Source of the DNA: an uncultured Sutterella sp. | GTDB lineage: Bacteria; Pseudomonadota; Gammaproteobacteria; Burkholderiales; Burkholderiaceae_F | Assembly (NCBI GenBank): GCA_937943605.1 | Contig: CALEAW010000069.1 | Span: forward strand, 12,838 to 76,837 | Length of the DNA: 64,000 bases | Direction: 5' to 3' | Translations under genes and position numbers: made by a program | In this document: piece by piece, positions 42,501 through 51,959 of the stretch | How positions within the stretch are numbered: position 1 is the stretch's first letter | How the letters are laid out: every line of letters begins with the position of its first letter | The notes under the pieces: model-generated | The model's input: the letters and a program-made list of their open reading frames with translations, nothing else | What the model was told of the DNA's origin: nothing | The model's database searches: none

Positions 42501-43800
42501 CTAAACGGTGAAGAGTCGGAGCACGGTTCAACATCACAGGGTGCTCATAAATAACCTCTTCGAGGATATCCCACACCACAGGATCTTGATTTTCAACCAT
42601 CTTCTTTGCGGCCTTCGGCGTGACAGCCAAGCCACGTAGCACCAACTTGTTGAAGATGAACGGCTTGAAGAGTTCAAGTGCCATCAACTTCGGCAAGCCG
42701 CACTGATGCAAACGCAACTCAGGACCAACTGTAATCACAGAACGGCCAGAGTAGTCAACACGCTTACCTAACAAGTTTTGACGGAAACGACCACTCTTAC
42801 CCTTGATCATGTCAGCAAGAGACTTGAGCGGACGCTTGTTAGCGCCAGTCATGGCTTTGCCACGACGACCGTTATCCAACAAAGAATCGACAGCTTCTTG
42901 AAGCATGCGCTTTTCATTACGGACAATAATGTCCGGCGCCTTGATTTCAAGAAGTCGCTTTAAGCGGTTATTACGATTAATAACGCGGCGATACAAATCA
43001 TTCAGGTCGGACGTAGCAAAGCGACCACCATCAAGCGCAACCAACGGACGGAGATCAGGCGGCAATACAGGTAACACCGTCATGATCATCCATTCTGGCT
43101 TAATACCAGAGCGCTGGAAGCCTTCAAGAACCTTCAAGCGCTTAGCAAACTTCTTGATCTTGGCTTCAGAATTCGTTTCACGCAACTCTTTACGGAGGCG
43201 TTCGACTTCCTGATCAATATCAATCGTACGAAGAAGCTCACCGATGGCTTCAGCGCCCATCATGGCCACGAAGTCATCACCAAATTCGGTAGTTGCTGCA
43301 ATGAAGTCTTCTTCAGAAAGCAACTGACCACGTTCCAACGTAGAAAGACCAGGATCAACAACGATGTAGGCTTCAAAATAAAGCACGCGTTCGATGTCAC
43401 GCAACGGAATATCGAGCACCATGCCCATGCGACTCGGAAGGCTCTTTAGGAACCAAATGTGAGCCACTGGGCTAGCCAAATCGATATGACCCATGCGTTC
43501 GCGACGAACCTTTGCGAGCGTGACTTCAACGCCACACTTCTCGCAAATCACACCACGATTCTTGAGACGCTTATATTTGCCGCAAAGGCATTCGTAATCC
43601 TTCACGGGACCAAAAATCTTGGCACAGAAAAGACCGTCACGTTCCGGCTTCTGGGTACGATAGTTGATCGTTTCTGGCTTCTTGACTTCACCATAGGACC
43701 AGGAGTGGATCTTTTCAGGACTAGCAAGTCCGATACGGATCGCGTCGAAATGTTCTTCCGACTGAACCTGGTCGAAAATATCGTTAAGCGGCATTCTCAT
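39502..43800 (-). CDS. rpoC: RNA polymerase beta' subunit
   Basis: 1432 aa. The N-terminal zinc ribbon is CLCGKYKRLKNRGVICEKCG (about residues 72-91). The catalytic magnesium loop NADFDGDQMAVH lies around residue 465, and the second zinc site CGTDHG ... CETRYGLCAKCYG near 820-900. The trigger loop and C-terminal regions are intact. It lies 14 bp after rpoB. MRMPLNDIF is the chosen start; a second ATG lies two codons in. Confidence 0.98.
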   Translation of the reverse strand: MRMPLNDIFDQVQSEEHFDAIRIGLASPEKIHSWSYGEVKKPETINYRTQKPERDGLFCAKIFGPVKDYECLCGKYKRLKNRGVICEKCGVEVTLAKVRRERMGHIDLASPVAHIWFLKSLPSRMGMVLDIPLRDIERVLYFEAYIVVDPGLSTLERGQLLSEEDFIAATTEFGDDFVAMMGAEAIGELLRTIDIDQEVERLRKELRETNSEAKIKKFAKRLKVLEGFQRSGIKPEWMIMTVLPVLPPDLRPLVALDGGRFATSDLNDLYRRVINRNNRLKRLLEIKAPDIIVRNEKRMLQEAVDSLLDNGRRGKAMTGANKRPLKSLADMIKGKSGRFRQNLLGKRVDYSGRSVITVGPELRLHQCGLPKLMALELFKPFIFNKLVLRGLAVTPKAAKKMVENQDPVVWDILEEVIYEHPVMLNRAPTLHRLGIQAFEPKLIEGKALQLHPLVCAAFNADFDGDQMAVHVPLSLEAQLEARGLMMASNNVLFPANGDPSIVPSQDMVLGLYYATREKINGKGEGMFFADVAEVQRAWDNKVVELQTRCTVRIREYELDKETGEKTARIVRYETTVGRALLSEILPEGMSFKELNITLKKKEIAKLINRCFRKCGLRATVMFADKLKDNGYRLSTRAGISICVGDMAVPAQKEQLVRAAEQEVKEIEAQYTSGLVTQGERYNKVVDIWGRTADQVGKVMMTELSTEPTVDRHGKKVRQESFNSVYMMADSGARGSAAQIRQLAGMRGLMAKPDGSIIETPITANFREGLNVLQYFISTHGARKGLADTALKTANSGYLTRRLVDVTQDLVVVEDDCGTDHGVEMRALVEGGEVIQALRDRVLGRVTALDVENPDTNKVVIPAGTLIDEDYCDLIDKLGIDMIKVRTPLTCETRYGLCAKCYGRDLGRGTLVNAGESVGVIAAQSIGEPGTQLTMRTFHIGGAASRAAVASSVEAKSAGVVSYSASMRYVRSAKGDLVVISRSGEIVITENGRERERHKVPYGATLLVMPDQEIKAGQMLANWDPMTRPIITEYAGKIKFENVIENVTVMNQVDEVTGLTSLVVIDPKRSTTTKAAKGKAPTAGVLRPLVHLLDENGNEVKIPGTDHAVTIQLPVGAFVVVRDGQEIGMGEVLARIPVESQKTRDITGGLPRVAELFEARSPKDAGMLAEVTGTVTFGKETKGKQRLIITGSDGIAHETLISKDKTVLVHDGQVVQKGEEVVDGPVDPHDILRLLGIEELARYIVDEVQDVYRLQGVKINDKHIEVIVRQMLRRVQITNPGDTHFITGEQVERSEMLDENDRVVAEGGRPATYDNILLGITKASLSTDSFISAASFQETTRVLTEAAIMGKRDELRGLKENVIVGRLIPAGTGLAYHNAHKARELAERHEAEEAVYEAEVTPELFSQPTALVDPFAALNAPLTQTDEEQKSDK

Positions 43801-43814
43801 CGCTTAATTTCCTC

Positions 43815-46800
43815 TTAGTTCTTGACGAGGTCGATGTCGATACCCAACGACCGGATTTCTTTGACCAACACGTTGAAGGATTCAGGCATGCCCGCTTCAA
43901 TCTTGTGGTCACCCTTGACGATGTTTTCGTAAACCTTGGTACGACCATTAACGTCGTCAGACTTAACGGTAAGCATTTCCTGAAGAACATAGGAAGCACC
44001 ATAGGCCTCGAGAGCCCAAACTTCCATTTCACCGAAACGCTGACCACCAAACTGAGCCTTACCACCCAACGGTTGCTGGGTAACCAAGGAATACGGCCCC
44101 GTTGAACGAGCGTGCATCTTGTCATCGACCAAGTGATGCAACTTCAAGTAATGCATGAAGCCCACAGTCACAGGACGTTCAAACGGTTCACCCGTACGAC
44201 CGTCATAGAGTCGAGCCTGAGTCTTAGCTGGAGTCAACTGCAAGCGAGCCGCTTCTTCATCAGGGAAGGCCAAGTCCAACATCATGCGAACCTGTTCTTC
44301 AGTTGCACCATCGAAGACTGGCGTAGCAAACGGCACCCCTGAACGGAGATTCTTAGCCATCGCCATTAATTCTTCGTCAGTCAAGCTATCCAAATCTTCG
44401 GTCTTGCCTGTGCGGTTATACACTTCATTCAAGAACGAACGAATTTGGCGAACCTGTTCCGTCTTGAGCATTTCTTCAATACGCCAGCCGAGACCCTTAG
44501 CAGCCCAACCCAAGTGGACTTCAAGAACCTGACCGATATTCATACGAGACGGCACACCCAACGGATTCAGGACGATGTCAGCAGGACGACCATCAGCCAT
44601 ATATGGCATATCTTCAACAGGGCAGATCTTTGAGACCACACCTTTGTTACCGTGACGACCGGCCATCTTGTCACCAGGCTGTAAACGACGGCGTTCAGCG
44701 ATGTAAACCTTAACCATCTTCAACACACCCGGAGGCAACTCATCACCACGCGTCAACTTTTCGTACTTCGTCTGATACTTACGATCGTTCTGGGCACGGG
44801 TATCCTGAATAGTACGCAACGTCAAGTCGATCAGATTCTGGGCTGCTTCGTTTTCCATACAGATATCGAATAGCTGATAACCAGGAACCGCTTCCATCAT
44901 TTCAGCCGTAAGAACTGTACCCGCAGGGAATGTAGCTGGGCCACTAACAACTTTCTGACCCACCAACTGTCGACGCAGACGATCAAACGCATCACGTTCA
45001 ACAATGCGTAATTGGTCGTCTAAGTCACGACGATAGCGCTTTAAGGCATCGCTAATGATGCTTTCAGCACGCTTATCGCGCTTAACACCATCACGTGTAA
45101 ACACCTGAACGTCAATAACCGTCCCCGTCATGCCAGACGGAACACGCAAAGACGTGTCCTTAACATCAGAAGCCTTTTCGCCGAAAATCACACGAAGCAG
45201 CTTTTCTTCAGGCGTTAACTGCGTTTCACCCTTCGGCGTTACCTTACCAACCAACACGTCTCCTGCCTTGACTTCTGCACCGATGAACACAATGCCAGAG
45301 TCATCAAGACGAGAGAGCTGATTTTCAGACAAGTTGGAAATGTCGCGAGTGATTTCTTCTGCACCCAACTTCGTATCGCGAGCAACAACAGAGAGCTCTT
45401 CGATATGAATGGAGGTATAGCGATCATCAGCAACAACACGTTCAGAAATCAGCACCGAGTCTTCATAGTTGTAGCCATTCCAAGGCATGAAGGCAATCAA
45501 CATATTTTGACCCAGGGCCAACTCACCCGTATCGGTAGAAGCGCCGTCAGCCAAGACGTCACCAGCAGCCACACGGTCACCCTTCACAACAATCGGACGT
45601 TGATTGATGTTCGTAGACTGATTGGAACGGGTGAACTTCTGAAGGTTGTAAATATCAACGCCAGTCTCGCCAGCAACGCTTTCTTCGTCATTCACACGAA
45701 TAACTACACGGTTCGCGTCAACATAGTCTACGACACCGCCACGGCGAGCTTGAACCGTTGTCTTTGAATCGACAGCAACAGTGCGTTCGATACCCGTACC
45801 AACAACTGGCTTTTCAGGACGCAAACAAGGCACACCCTGACGTTGCATGTTAGAACCCATCAAAGCACGGTTTGCGTCGTCGTGCTCCAAGAATGGGATC
45901 AACGCAGCGGCGCAAGAAACGATCTGAGAAGGCGCAACGTCCATGTAGTGAATACGATCCGGGCTAGCAAGCACGAATTCGCCGTTGTCACGAGCAGACA
46001 CGAGTTCCTGCGTGAGACGACCATCTGCATCCATTTCGGCATTAGCCTGAGCAATGATGTAACGGCCCTCTTCAATAGCGGACAAGTACGAAATTTCCTG
46101 CGTCGCAACGCCATCAACTACCTTTCGATACGGCGTTTCTAAGAAGCCATATTCGTTCAAACGAGCGTAAAGAGCCAAAGAATTGATCAAACCAATGTTC
46201 GGACCTTCAGGCGTTTCAATAGGACAAACACGACCGTAATGAGTTGGATGTACGTCACGCACTTCAAAGCCAGCACGTTCACGTGTCAAACCACCAGGAC
46301 CGAGAGCGGAGATACGACGCTTATGCGTGATTTCCGACAATGGGTTGGTCTGGTCCATGAACTGAGACAGCTGACTAGAACCGAAGAATTCGCGAATAGC
46401 AGCGCTAATTGGCTTAGAGTTGATTAAATCCTGCGGAGTCAAACCATCACTTTCAGCCTGGTTTAAACGTTCCTTGACAGCGCGCTCAACGCGTACGAGA
46501 CCGGAGCGGAACTGATTTTCTGCAAGTTCACCAACACAACGAACACGACGATTACCAAGATGGTCAATATCGTCCACGCCATTCACGATGCAATTACGCT
46601 TAACACCATTTTCATCGATCAATTCAACAGCGTCCTGACCGTTGCGAAGAGCAACGAGAACAGCCATCGTATCGATGATATCTTCCTTGGTGAGCGTCAT
46701 GGCACCCGTAGCACCATCACGACCGAAACGAGCATTCACCTTCATACGACCAACACGAGAGAGATCGTAGGCTTCAGCATCAAAGAAAAGACGATTGAAG

Positions 46801-47969
46801 AGCGCCTCTACAGCATCTTCCGTTGGAGGTTCACCTGGACGCATCATACGATAGATAGCGACACGAGCAGCGAGCTGGTCGGGCGTATCATCTAAACGCA
46901 ACGTCGACGAGATATAAGAACCGTGATCCAACTCATTCGTGAAGATCGTTTCAATCTTAGAAATGCGACAAATACGAAGCTTGGTTAAAAGATCTGGTGT
47001 AATTTCGTCATTGCAATTCGCAATCACCTCACCAGTTTCTTCATCAATAATATTCTTACCAAGCACGCGACCAATCACATAATCATCAGGGACTTGAATA
47101 TCGGTCACACCTGCCTTGGTCAAGTCACGAATGTGCTTTGCCGTAATGCGCTTATCAGCAGGAACGATTTCCTTGCCATCAGCGACAATCGGGAAGCTAA
47201 CAGTCTGTCCCTTCAAGCGTTCAGGAACAAACGGCAAGCTTGCATTATTCACATTAATCGTAATCTGATCAAAGCTGAAGAAGCGCGCAAGAATATCTTC
47301 CGGCGTAAGGCCAATAGCCTTAAGCAGAATCGTACCGGGCATCTTACGACGACGGTCAACGCGGAAATACAAGATATCCTTAGCGTCAAATTCAAAATCA
47401 AGCCAAGAACCACGGTAAGGAATGACACGAGCGGAGAAGAGCAACTTACCAGAAGAATGCGTCTTACCCTTATCGTGTTCAAAGAAAATACCAGGCGAAC
47501 GATGCAACTGGCTAACGATCACGCGTTCGGTACCGTTAACAATGAACGAACCCTTCTCTGTCATGAGAGGGATTTCGCCCATATAAACATCATTTTCACG
47601 GATTTCCTTAACCGTTTCCGGCTTGGCAGCATCACGGTCATAGATCTCTAATTGGATCTTGGCACGAAGTCGGCTGCAATAGGTCAAGCCACGAAGTTGA
47701 CACTCTGCAACATCAAATTCAGGTTCTGCAAGCTCGTAATCGACAAAACGAAGACGAGCGTAACCGTTATGGCTAGTGATCGGGAAAATGGAAGTAAACG
47801 CTGCCTGCAAACCCAATTCAGAGTTACGTTTTTTCGGGGCAACGTCCGCCTGCAGGAATTCTTCGTAGGAACGAAGCTGAGTATCAAGCAGGGAAGGCAC
47901 TTCAAGGACGCTCGGGCGAGAGGCAAAGCTCTTGCGGATGCGCTTCTTTTCAGTGAACGAGTACGACAT
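43815..47969 (-). CDS. rpoB: RNA polymerase beta subunit
   Basis: 1384 aa from ATG 47969 (MSYSFTEKKRIRKSF), the family N-terminus; an upstream frame to 48017 is not conserved. The rifampicin region (GSSQLSQFMDQTNPLSEITH then KRRISALGPGG) around residue 530 shows wild-type Gln, Asp, His and Ser positions. It forms the catalytic core with beta'. A structured 274-bp leader separates it from rplL. Confidence 0.98.
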   Translation of the reverse strand: MSYSFTEKKRIRKSFASRPSVLEVPSLLDTQLRSYEEFLQADVAPKKRNSELGLQAAFTSIFPITSHNGYARLRFVDYELAEPEFDVAECQLRGLTYCSRLRAKIQLEIYDRDAAKPETVKEIRENDVYMGEIPLMTEKGSFIVNGTERVIVSQLHRSPGIFFEHDKGKTHSSGKLLFSARVIPYRGSWLDFEFDAKDILYFRVDRRRKMPGTILLKAIGLTPEDILARFFSFDQITINVNNASLPFVPERLKGQTVSFPIVADGKEIVPADKRITAKHIRDLTKAGVTDIQVPDDYVIGRVLGKNIIDEETGEVIANCNDEITPDLLTKLRICRISKIETIFTNELDHGSYISSTLRLDDTPDQLAARVAIYRMMRPGEPPTEDAVEALFNRLFFDAEAYDLSRVGRMKVNARFGRDGATGAMTLTKEDIIDTMAVLVALRNGQDAVELIDENGVKRNCIVNGVDDIDHLGNRRVRCVGELAENQFRSGLVRVERAVKERLNQAESDGLTPQDLINSKPISAAIREFFGSSQLSQFMDQTNPLSEITHKRRISALGPGGLTRERAGFEVRDVHPTHYGRVCPIETPEGPNIGLINSLALYARLNEYGFLETPYRKVVDGVATQEISYLSAIEEGRYIIAQANAEMDADGRLTQELVSARDNGEFVLASPDRIHYMDVAPSQIVSCAAALIPFLEHDDANRALMGSNMQRQGVPCLRPEKPVVGTGIERTVAVDSKTTVQARRGGVVDYVDANRVVIRVNDEESVAGETGVDIYNLQKFTRSNQSTNINQRPIVVKGDRVAAGDVLADGASTDTGELALGQNMLIAFMPWNGYNYEDSVLISERVVADDRYTSIHIEELSVVARDTKLGAEEITRDISNLSENQLSRLDDSGIVFIGAEVKAGDVLVGKVTPKGETQLTPEEKLLRVIFGEKASDVKDTSLRVPSGMTGTVIDVQVFTRDGVKRDKRAESIISDALKRYRRDLDDQLRIVERDAFDRLRRQLVGQKVVSGPATFPAGTVLTAEMMEAVPGYQLFDICMENEAAQNLIDLTLRTIQDTRAQNDRKYQTKYEKLTRGDELPPGVLKMVKVYIAERRRLQPGDKMAGRHGNKGVVSKICPVEDMPYMADGRPADIVLNPLGVPSRMNIGQVLEVHLGWAAKGLGWRIEEMLKTEQVRQIRSFLNEVYNRTGKTEDLDSLTDEELMAMAKNLRSGVPFATPVFDGATEEQVRMMLDLAFPDEEAARLQLTPAKTQARLYDGRTGEPFERPVTVGFMHYLKLHHLVDDKMHARSTGPYSLVTQQPLGGKAQFGGQRFGEMEVWALEAYGASYVLQEMLTVKSDDVNGRTKVYENIVKGDHKIEAGMPESFNVLVKEIRSLGIDIDLVKN

Positions 47970-48159
47970 GGACACTCCGTTCGACATTGAGGATGAACCA
48001 AAAGGTGATGAACGCAAACTTTATAGACGCCAAAAGCCGCTCGGGAATCACAGCTTGTCGGCTGAACCCGCGCGGCGGAATTGGGAGAAATTTAAGTTAA
48101 ACGGTTCATCAAGAAGAAAGACTTTGAACTGTATTCTCAAAGCTAAGAACAAAGTTCAA

Positions 48160-48223
48160 AGTCCCCCTACAAAAGGGAGACCTTGAAGTAACAAAGCGAG
48201 CAAGTATATTTTGCTCGCTTTGT
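48160..48223 (-). promoter_or_regulatory. Structured rplL-rpoB intergenic leader
   Basis: A 13-bp perfect stem (ACAAAGCGAGCAA and its complement, 48191-48223) is followed on the minus strand by a smaller GTCTCCC/GGGGGAC hairpin near 48160-48182. No U tract follows the first stem. In E. coli the same junction holds an attenuator and an RNase III site that lower rpoBC against rplJL; a similar role is likely here. Confidence 0.6.
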
Positions 48224-48243
48224 TGTGTCAAATCAAGTAAAAA

Positions 48244-48621
48244 TTACTTGAGAGCGACCTTGGCGCCAGCTTCTTCGAGCTTCTTGGCAGCGGCTTCAGC
48301 GTCAGCCTTCGGGAGACCTTCCTTAACAGCCTTCGGAGCGCCTTCGACGAGATCCTTGGCTTCCTTGAGGCCGAGACCGGTCATTTCACGAACAACCTTA
48401 ATCACAGCGATCTTGTTGGAACCAGCGGATTCGAGAACGACGTCGAATTCGGACTTTTCTTCAGCCTTGGCACCAGCTTCAGCAGCAGGACCAGCAGCAA
48501 CAACAGCAGCAGCGGCAGCGGACACACCGAACTTTTCTTCCATCATCTTGATGAGTTCGGAGATTTCGAGAACGGTCTTGGAAGCGATCGCTTCGAGGAT
48601 TTCTTCATTGGTAAGGGCCAT
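48244..48621 (-). CDS. rplL: 50S ribosomal protein L7/L12
   Basis: 125 aa. The N-terminal dimer domain spans residues 1-33. An Ala-rich hinge follows at about 35-55. The C-terminal factor-binding domain has SNKIAVIKVVREMTGLGLKE and AKDLVEGAPKAVKEGL. Several dimers bind L10 to form the stalk. Confidence 0.98.
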   Translation of the reverse strand: MALTNEEILEAIASKTVLEISELIKMMEEKFGVSAAAAAVVAAGPAAEAGAKAEEKSEFDVVLESAGSNKIAVIKVVREMTGLGLKEAKDLVEGAPKAVKEGLPKADAEAAAKKLEEAGAKVALK

Positions 48622-48662
48622 TTTATAGCTCCGTATTACGTAGTGTTTAGTTTAAATTTAAA

Positions 48663-49193
48663 TTAGGCAGCAGCCTGTTCCTTGGCATCGCGCACGGCAG
48701 CCACGGTACGCACAAAGCGAGCCGGGACTTCGTTGATGGTACGAACAAACTTGGCAATCGGTTCGTTCATCGTAGCCATCAACTTGGCAAGGAGTTCTTC
48801 ACGGCTCGGCATCGTAGCGAGCTGCTTGACAGCTTCAACATCCATGACGGAGTTGGCCATCGCGCCACCCTTGATAACGAGCTTGTCGTTTTCCTTGGCG
48901 AAATTGACGAGAACCTTGGCAGCAGCAACCGGATCAGCGGAGAAAGCATAGACGAGCGGACCAACAAACTGATCAGCAAGCCCAGCAAATTCCGTACCTT
49001 CAACGGCGCGGCGAACCAACGTGTTCTTGACAACACGCAACGTCACGTTGTTCTTACGTGCTTCAGCACGAAGCTTCGTGACGGCCTCAACGCTCAGCCC
49101 ACGGTATTCGGCGATGACGATCGAAGAAGAATTGGCAACAATGCCAGCGACTTCTTCAATGACAGCAGCCTTATCTTGACGATTAAGACCCAT
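48663..49193 (-). CDS. rplJ: 50S ribosomal protein L10
   Basis: 176 aa. It starts MGLNRQDKAAVIEEVAGIV and contains SIVIAEYRGLSVEAVTKLR. It anchors L7/L12 on 23S rRNA, and the L10-L12 complex represses its own leader in E. coli. The 449-bp gap upstream fits an L10 leader. Confidence 0.98.
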   Translation of the reverse strand: MGLNRQDKAAVIEEVAGIVANSSSIVIAEYRGLSVEAVTKLRAEARKNNVTLRVVKNTLVRRAVEGTEFAGLADQFVGPLVYAFSADPVAAAKVLVNFAKENDKLVIKGGAMANSVMDVEAVKQLATMPSREELLAKLMATMNEPIAKFVRTINEVPARFVRTVAAVRDAKEQAAA

Positions 49194-49642
49194 GGTCTGG
49201 CTCCACTCAGAGGCGTTCCCTTTCGAGAACGCCGGTTTCTAAATAACCGGCATACTTCTGAGAGTTTTGGCTGATTTTTTACTCACAAATATCTAATTTG
49301 TGATGAGAAAACACAACGCAATATCTCTCTTCGGTTTACCGTCTGCGCTGGACGACTTGGCGGTTACTTCTGTCATTGTGAAAGCGTCAACAACGAAATT
49401 CACAAGTCCATTAAAAAAATCAGACTGCCGAGATTACTTTGCTTTCAAATCTCGTTTGGTCCTCATTTCTCCAGCGGTCTTTGACAGCGACGACATTGTT
49501 AATCAATGCCGTCACCCAAAGCCCTCGAGACCTCACGGCCTCAGTGAAAAGATTTCTCTTTTCCGACCTCGTTGACGTTAATCAACGTCTTCATCAAGTT
49601 TCCTTAATGAAATGAGGGGTCGACCTCAAAAAATATGGTTCA
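49194..49642 (-). promoter_or_regulatory. Long leader of rplJL, candidate L10 leader RNA
   Basis: No gene is supported in this 449-nt gap. Reading toward rplJ it holds small stems after rplA (TGAGG/CCTCA at 49613-49628; GACGTT/AACGTC at 49574-49589). An 8-bp stem TCACAAAT/ATTTGTGA lies at 49283-49303. GCCGGTT/AACCGGC (49231-49251) overlaps a competing GGCGTTC/GAACGCC pairing (49212-49232). The position matches the autogenous L10 leader; the exact fold needs a covariance model. Confidence 0.55.
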
Positions 49643-50338
49643 TTAAGCGTTGATGGAACCGATATCAACGCGAACACCGATGCCCATCGTGGAAGAGACA
49701 GCAACCTTGCGGAGATACTGACCCTTAGAAGAAGCAGGCTTAAGCTTGTTCAACTGGTCGATCAAGGCAACAAGGTTCTTCTGCAAGCGTTCCGTCGTGA
49801 AGGAAGCACGACCGATCGGAGCATGAATGATACCAGCCTTGTCAGCACGGAACTGAACCTGACCAGCCTTGGCATTCTTAACGGCCTGAGCAACGTTCGG
49901 CGTAACCGTACCAACCTTCGGATTCGGCATCAAACCACGCGGGCCGAGGATCTGACCGAGCTGACCGACAACGCGCATCGCATCCGGAGAAGCAATCACA
50001 ACGTCAAAGTCGAGTTCGCCAGCCTTAACCTTGGCAGCGAGATCGTCAAAACCAACGACGTCAGCACCAGCGGCGAGAGCTTCTTCAGCCTTTGCACCCT
50101 GCGTGAAGACAGCAACACGGACTGTCTTACCCGTGCCTTCTGGCATCACAACAGCGCCACGAACAGCCTGGTCAGACTTACGGGGATCAATACCAAGCTG
50201 AATAGCAACGTCAACAGATTCGTCGAACTTAGCTACAGCAGTTTCCTTGATCAGGTCAAGAGCTTCAACAGCCGTGTAGACCTTCTGTGCTTCAACCTTA
50301 GCGTTGAGAGCCTTCATGCGCTTATTAAGCTTAGCCAT
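49643..50338 (-). CDS. rplA: 50S ribosomal protein L1
   Basis: 231 aa. The motif LGPRGLMPNPKVGTVTPNV near residue 125 is the L1 signature. L1 moves deacylated tRNA out of the E site and in E. coli represses rplKA. Its start overlaps the rplK stop by one base. Confidence 0.98.
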   Translation of the reverse strand: MAKLNKRMKALNAKVEAQKVYTAVEALDLIKETAVAKFDESVDVAIQLGIDPRKSDQAVRGAVVMPEGTGKTVRVAVFTQGAKAEEALAAGADVVGFDDLAAKVKAGELDFDVVIASPDAMRVVGQLGQILGPRGLMPNPKVGTVTPNVAQAVKNAKAGQVQFRADKAGIIHAPIGRASFTTERLQKNLVALIDQLNKLKPASSKGQYLRKVAVSSTMGIGVRVDIGSINA

Positions 50339-50769
50339 TACAGACCCTCCACAATAACGCCCATGGAACGAGCAGAACCAGCAATCGTGCGAACAGCAGC
50401 GTCAACGTCAGCAGCCGTAAGATCAGGTTCCTTCATCTTGGCGATTTCTTCAGCCTGAGCACGCGTGATCTTAGCAACCTTATCCGTATTCGGACGAGCA
50501 GAGCCCTTCTGAATCTTGGCAGCCTTCTTGATCAAGATAGCGGCCGGAGGAGTCTTCATCACAAACGTGAAGCTCTTGTCGGCATAGGCAGTAATCACAA
50601 CCGGGATCGGAAGGCCAGCTTCCATGCCCTGCGTCTTAGCGTTAAAAGCCTTGCAGAACTCCATAATGTTCAGACCGCGCTGACCGAGAGCCGGACCGAT
50701 AGGAGGCGAGGGGTTGGCCTTACCAGCCGGAACTTGCAGCTTGATAAAGCCGATGATCTTCTTAGCCAT
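50338..50769 (-). CDS. rplK: 50S ribosomal protein L11
   Basis: 143 aa. The N-terminal domain carries VPAGKANPSPPIGPALGQRG, with the prolines of the thiostrepton region. L11 sits at the GTPase-associated centre. It has its own predicted promoter, so rplKA is partly independent of secE-nusG. Confidence 0.98.
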   Translation of the reverse strand: MAKKIIGFIKLQVPAGKANPSPPIGPALGQRGLNIMEFCKAFNAKTQGMEAGLPIPVVITAYADKSFTFVMKTPPAAILIKKAAKIQKGSARPNTDKVAKITRAQAEEIAKMKEPDLTAADVDAAVRTIAGSARSMGVIVEGL

Positions 50770-50839
50770 CGTTAAATTTCCTTATGGGTTCAATCGCTCA
50801 ACTAGTCGAGCTCCCCATGTTTAGGTGAGAAAGGCGTGC

Positions 50840-50868
50840 ACTATACCACCATTTTTTGTATCGAGCAA
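50840..50868 (-). promoter_or_regulatory. Predicted rplK promoter
   Basis: On the minus strand TTGCTC (50863-50868) and TATAGT (50840-50845) are exactly 17 bp apart, and the spacer includes an A run. The leader that follows holds an imperfect GCTC/GAGC hairpin (50796-50811) before the rplK SD, a plausible L1 control region. Confidence 0.65.
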
Positions 50869-50886
50869 GCGCATCACCAATTTTTT

Positions 50887-51423
50887 TTAAAGCTTCTCTA
50901 CCTCGTTAAAATCGAGGTCAACCAATGTTTCTCGGCTGAAAATCGAGACAAAAACCTGCAAGCGGCTCTTGTCATAGTCAACAGCCTCAATACGACCATT
51001 GAAATCTTTAAAGGGTCCAGTCTTAACTCGAATTTCTTCGCCAATTTCGAACTCAATCTTCGGACGAGGCTTTTCAGAGCCACGTTCCATCTGAGCCATA
51101 ATGGATGCAACTTCTGCATCAGACAAAACAACTGGATGATTATTGCCTAAAAATTCAATGACTCGCGGGGTGGAATTCACTAAATGCCAGGTTGCATCGT
51201 TCATTTCCATTTCAATGAACACATAGCCTGGATACATGCGACGTTCAGTGACATGGCTACGGCCATTACGAACTTCCTGCACGCGCTCCACTGGAAGAAG
51301 CACTTCGCCAAAGCTTTCACGAAGCTCGCTACGAGCAATGCGTTCCTCAAGAGCCTTCTTCACGCTTTTTTCCATAGAAGAATAAACGTGAATCGTGTAC
51401 CACCTCTTGCTGTTATCGCTCAT
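50887..51423 (-). CDS. nusG: Transcription termination/antitermination factor NusG
   Basis: 178 aa. The NGN domain begins KRWYTIHVYSSMEKSVKKAL and contains MYPGYVFIEMEM. The KOW domain has GEEIRVKTGPFKDFNGRIE near residue 123. NusG binds the polymerase clamp and links it to Rho or to S10. It lies 16 bp after secE. Confidence 0.97.
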   Translation of the reverse strand: MSDNSKRWYTIHVYSSMEKSVKKALEERIARSELRESFGEVLLPVERVQEVRNGRSHVTERRMYPGYVFIEMEMNDATWHLVNSTPRVIEFLGNNHPVVLSDAEVASIMAQMERGSEKPRPKIEFEIGEEIRVKTGPFKDFNGRIEAVDYDKSRLQVFVSIFSRETLVDLDFNEVEKL

Positions 51424-51439
51424 GATCCAACCTCACTAA

Positions 51440-51823
51440 TTAAAGAGAAAGACGCAACAACACGTCATAAAGGCCCCACTCAATCAGCTTGTCGCAAATG
51501 AAGAGGAAACCTGCAATTACCACAACGAAAGCCATCACAAGACCTGTTGTATTCATCGTTTCTTTACGAGTCGGCCATACGACACGACGCAACTCTTCCC
51601 AAGACTGACGACCATAGTTAAGAAGGCGCTTACCAGATGGGCTAAACCAAGCCAAAACCACACCAGCAACAAGACCACCAGCCAAAGCGGCCAAACGCAC
51701 AGCTAGCGTCTGATCCGTCAGCAAAGAAAAGGCAATCACACCAGCGACGGCAAAAAGGATTGCCAGTGTAAGTAACACCGTATCCGCCTTGCTCGTGCTT
51801 GGTTCTACATTTTGATTGTTCAT
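51440..51823 (-). CDS. secE: Protein translocase subunit SecE
   Basis: 127 aa with three hydrophobic segments (about residues 17-35, 42-61 and 93-115), the long proteobacterial form. The conserved cytoplasmic amphipathic helix and hinge LRRVVWPTRKETMNTT lies before the last segment. SecE clamps SecY. A hairpin CGATAAGA/TCTTATCG (51840-51865) lies in its leader. Confidence 0.95.
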   Translation of the reverse strand: MNNQNVEPSTSKADTVLLTLAILFAVAGVIAFSLLTDQTLAVRLAALAGGLVAGVVLAWFSPSGKRLLNYGRQSWEELRRVVWPTRKETMNTTGLVMAFVVVIAGFLFICDKLIEWGLYDVLLRLSL

Positions 51824-51959
51824 ATTGTTTCCTGACCCACGATAAGAAGAAAGCAGCTCTTATCGGTCAAAATAAAAAGCAAAAGAAGTTTGCTATTTTA
51901 ACGGCAACTCGCATCCTTGAGGCAGAAAAACTCTAACTTTATGCGAGCCCATGACATAA

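Noticed and set aside
49300..49575. 91-codon plus-strand frame in the rplA-rplJ gap
   Set aside because: No SD, no known motifs, low-complexity composition, and it overlaps the probable L10 leader on the other strand.
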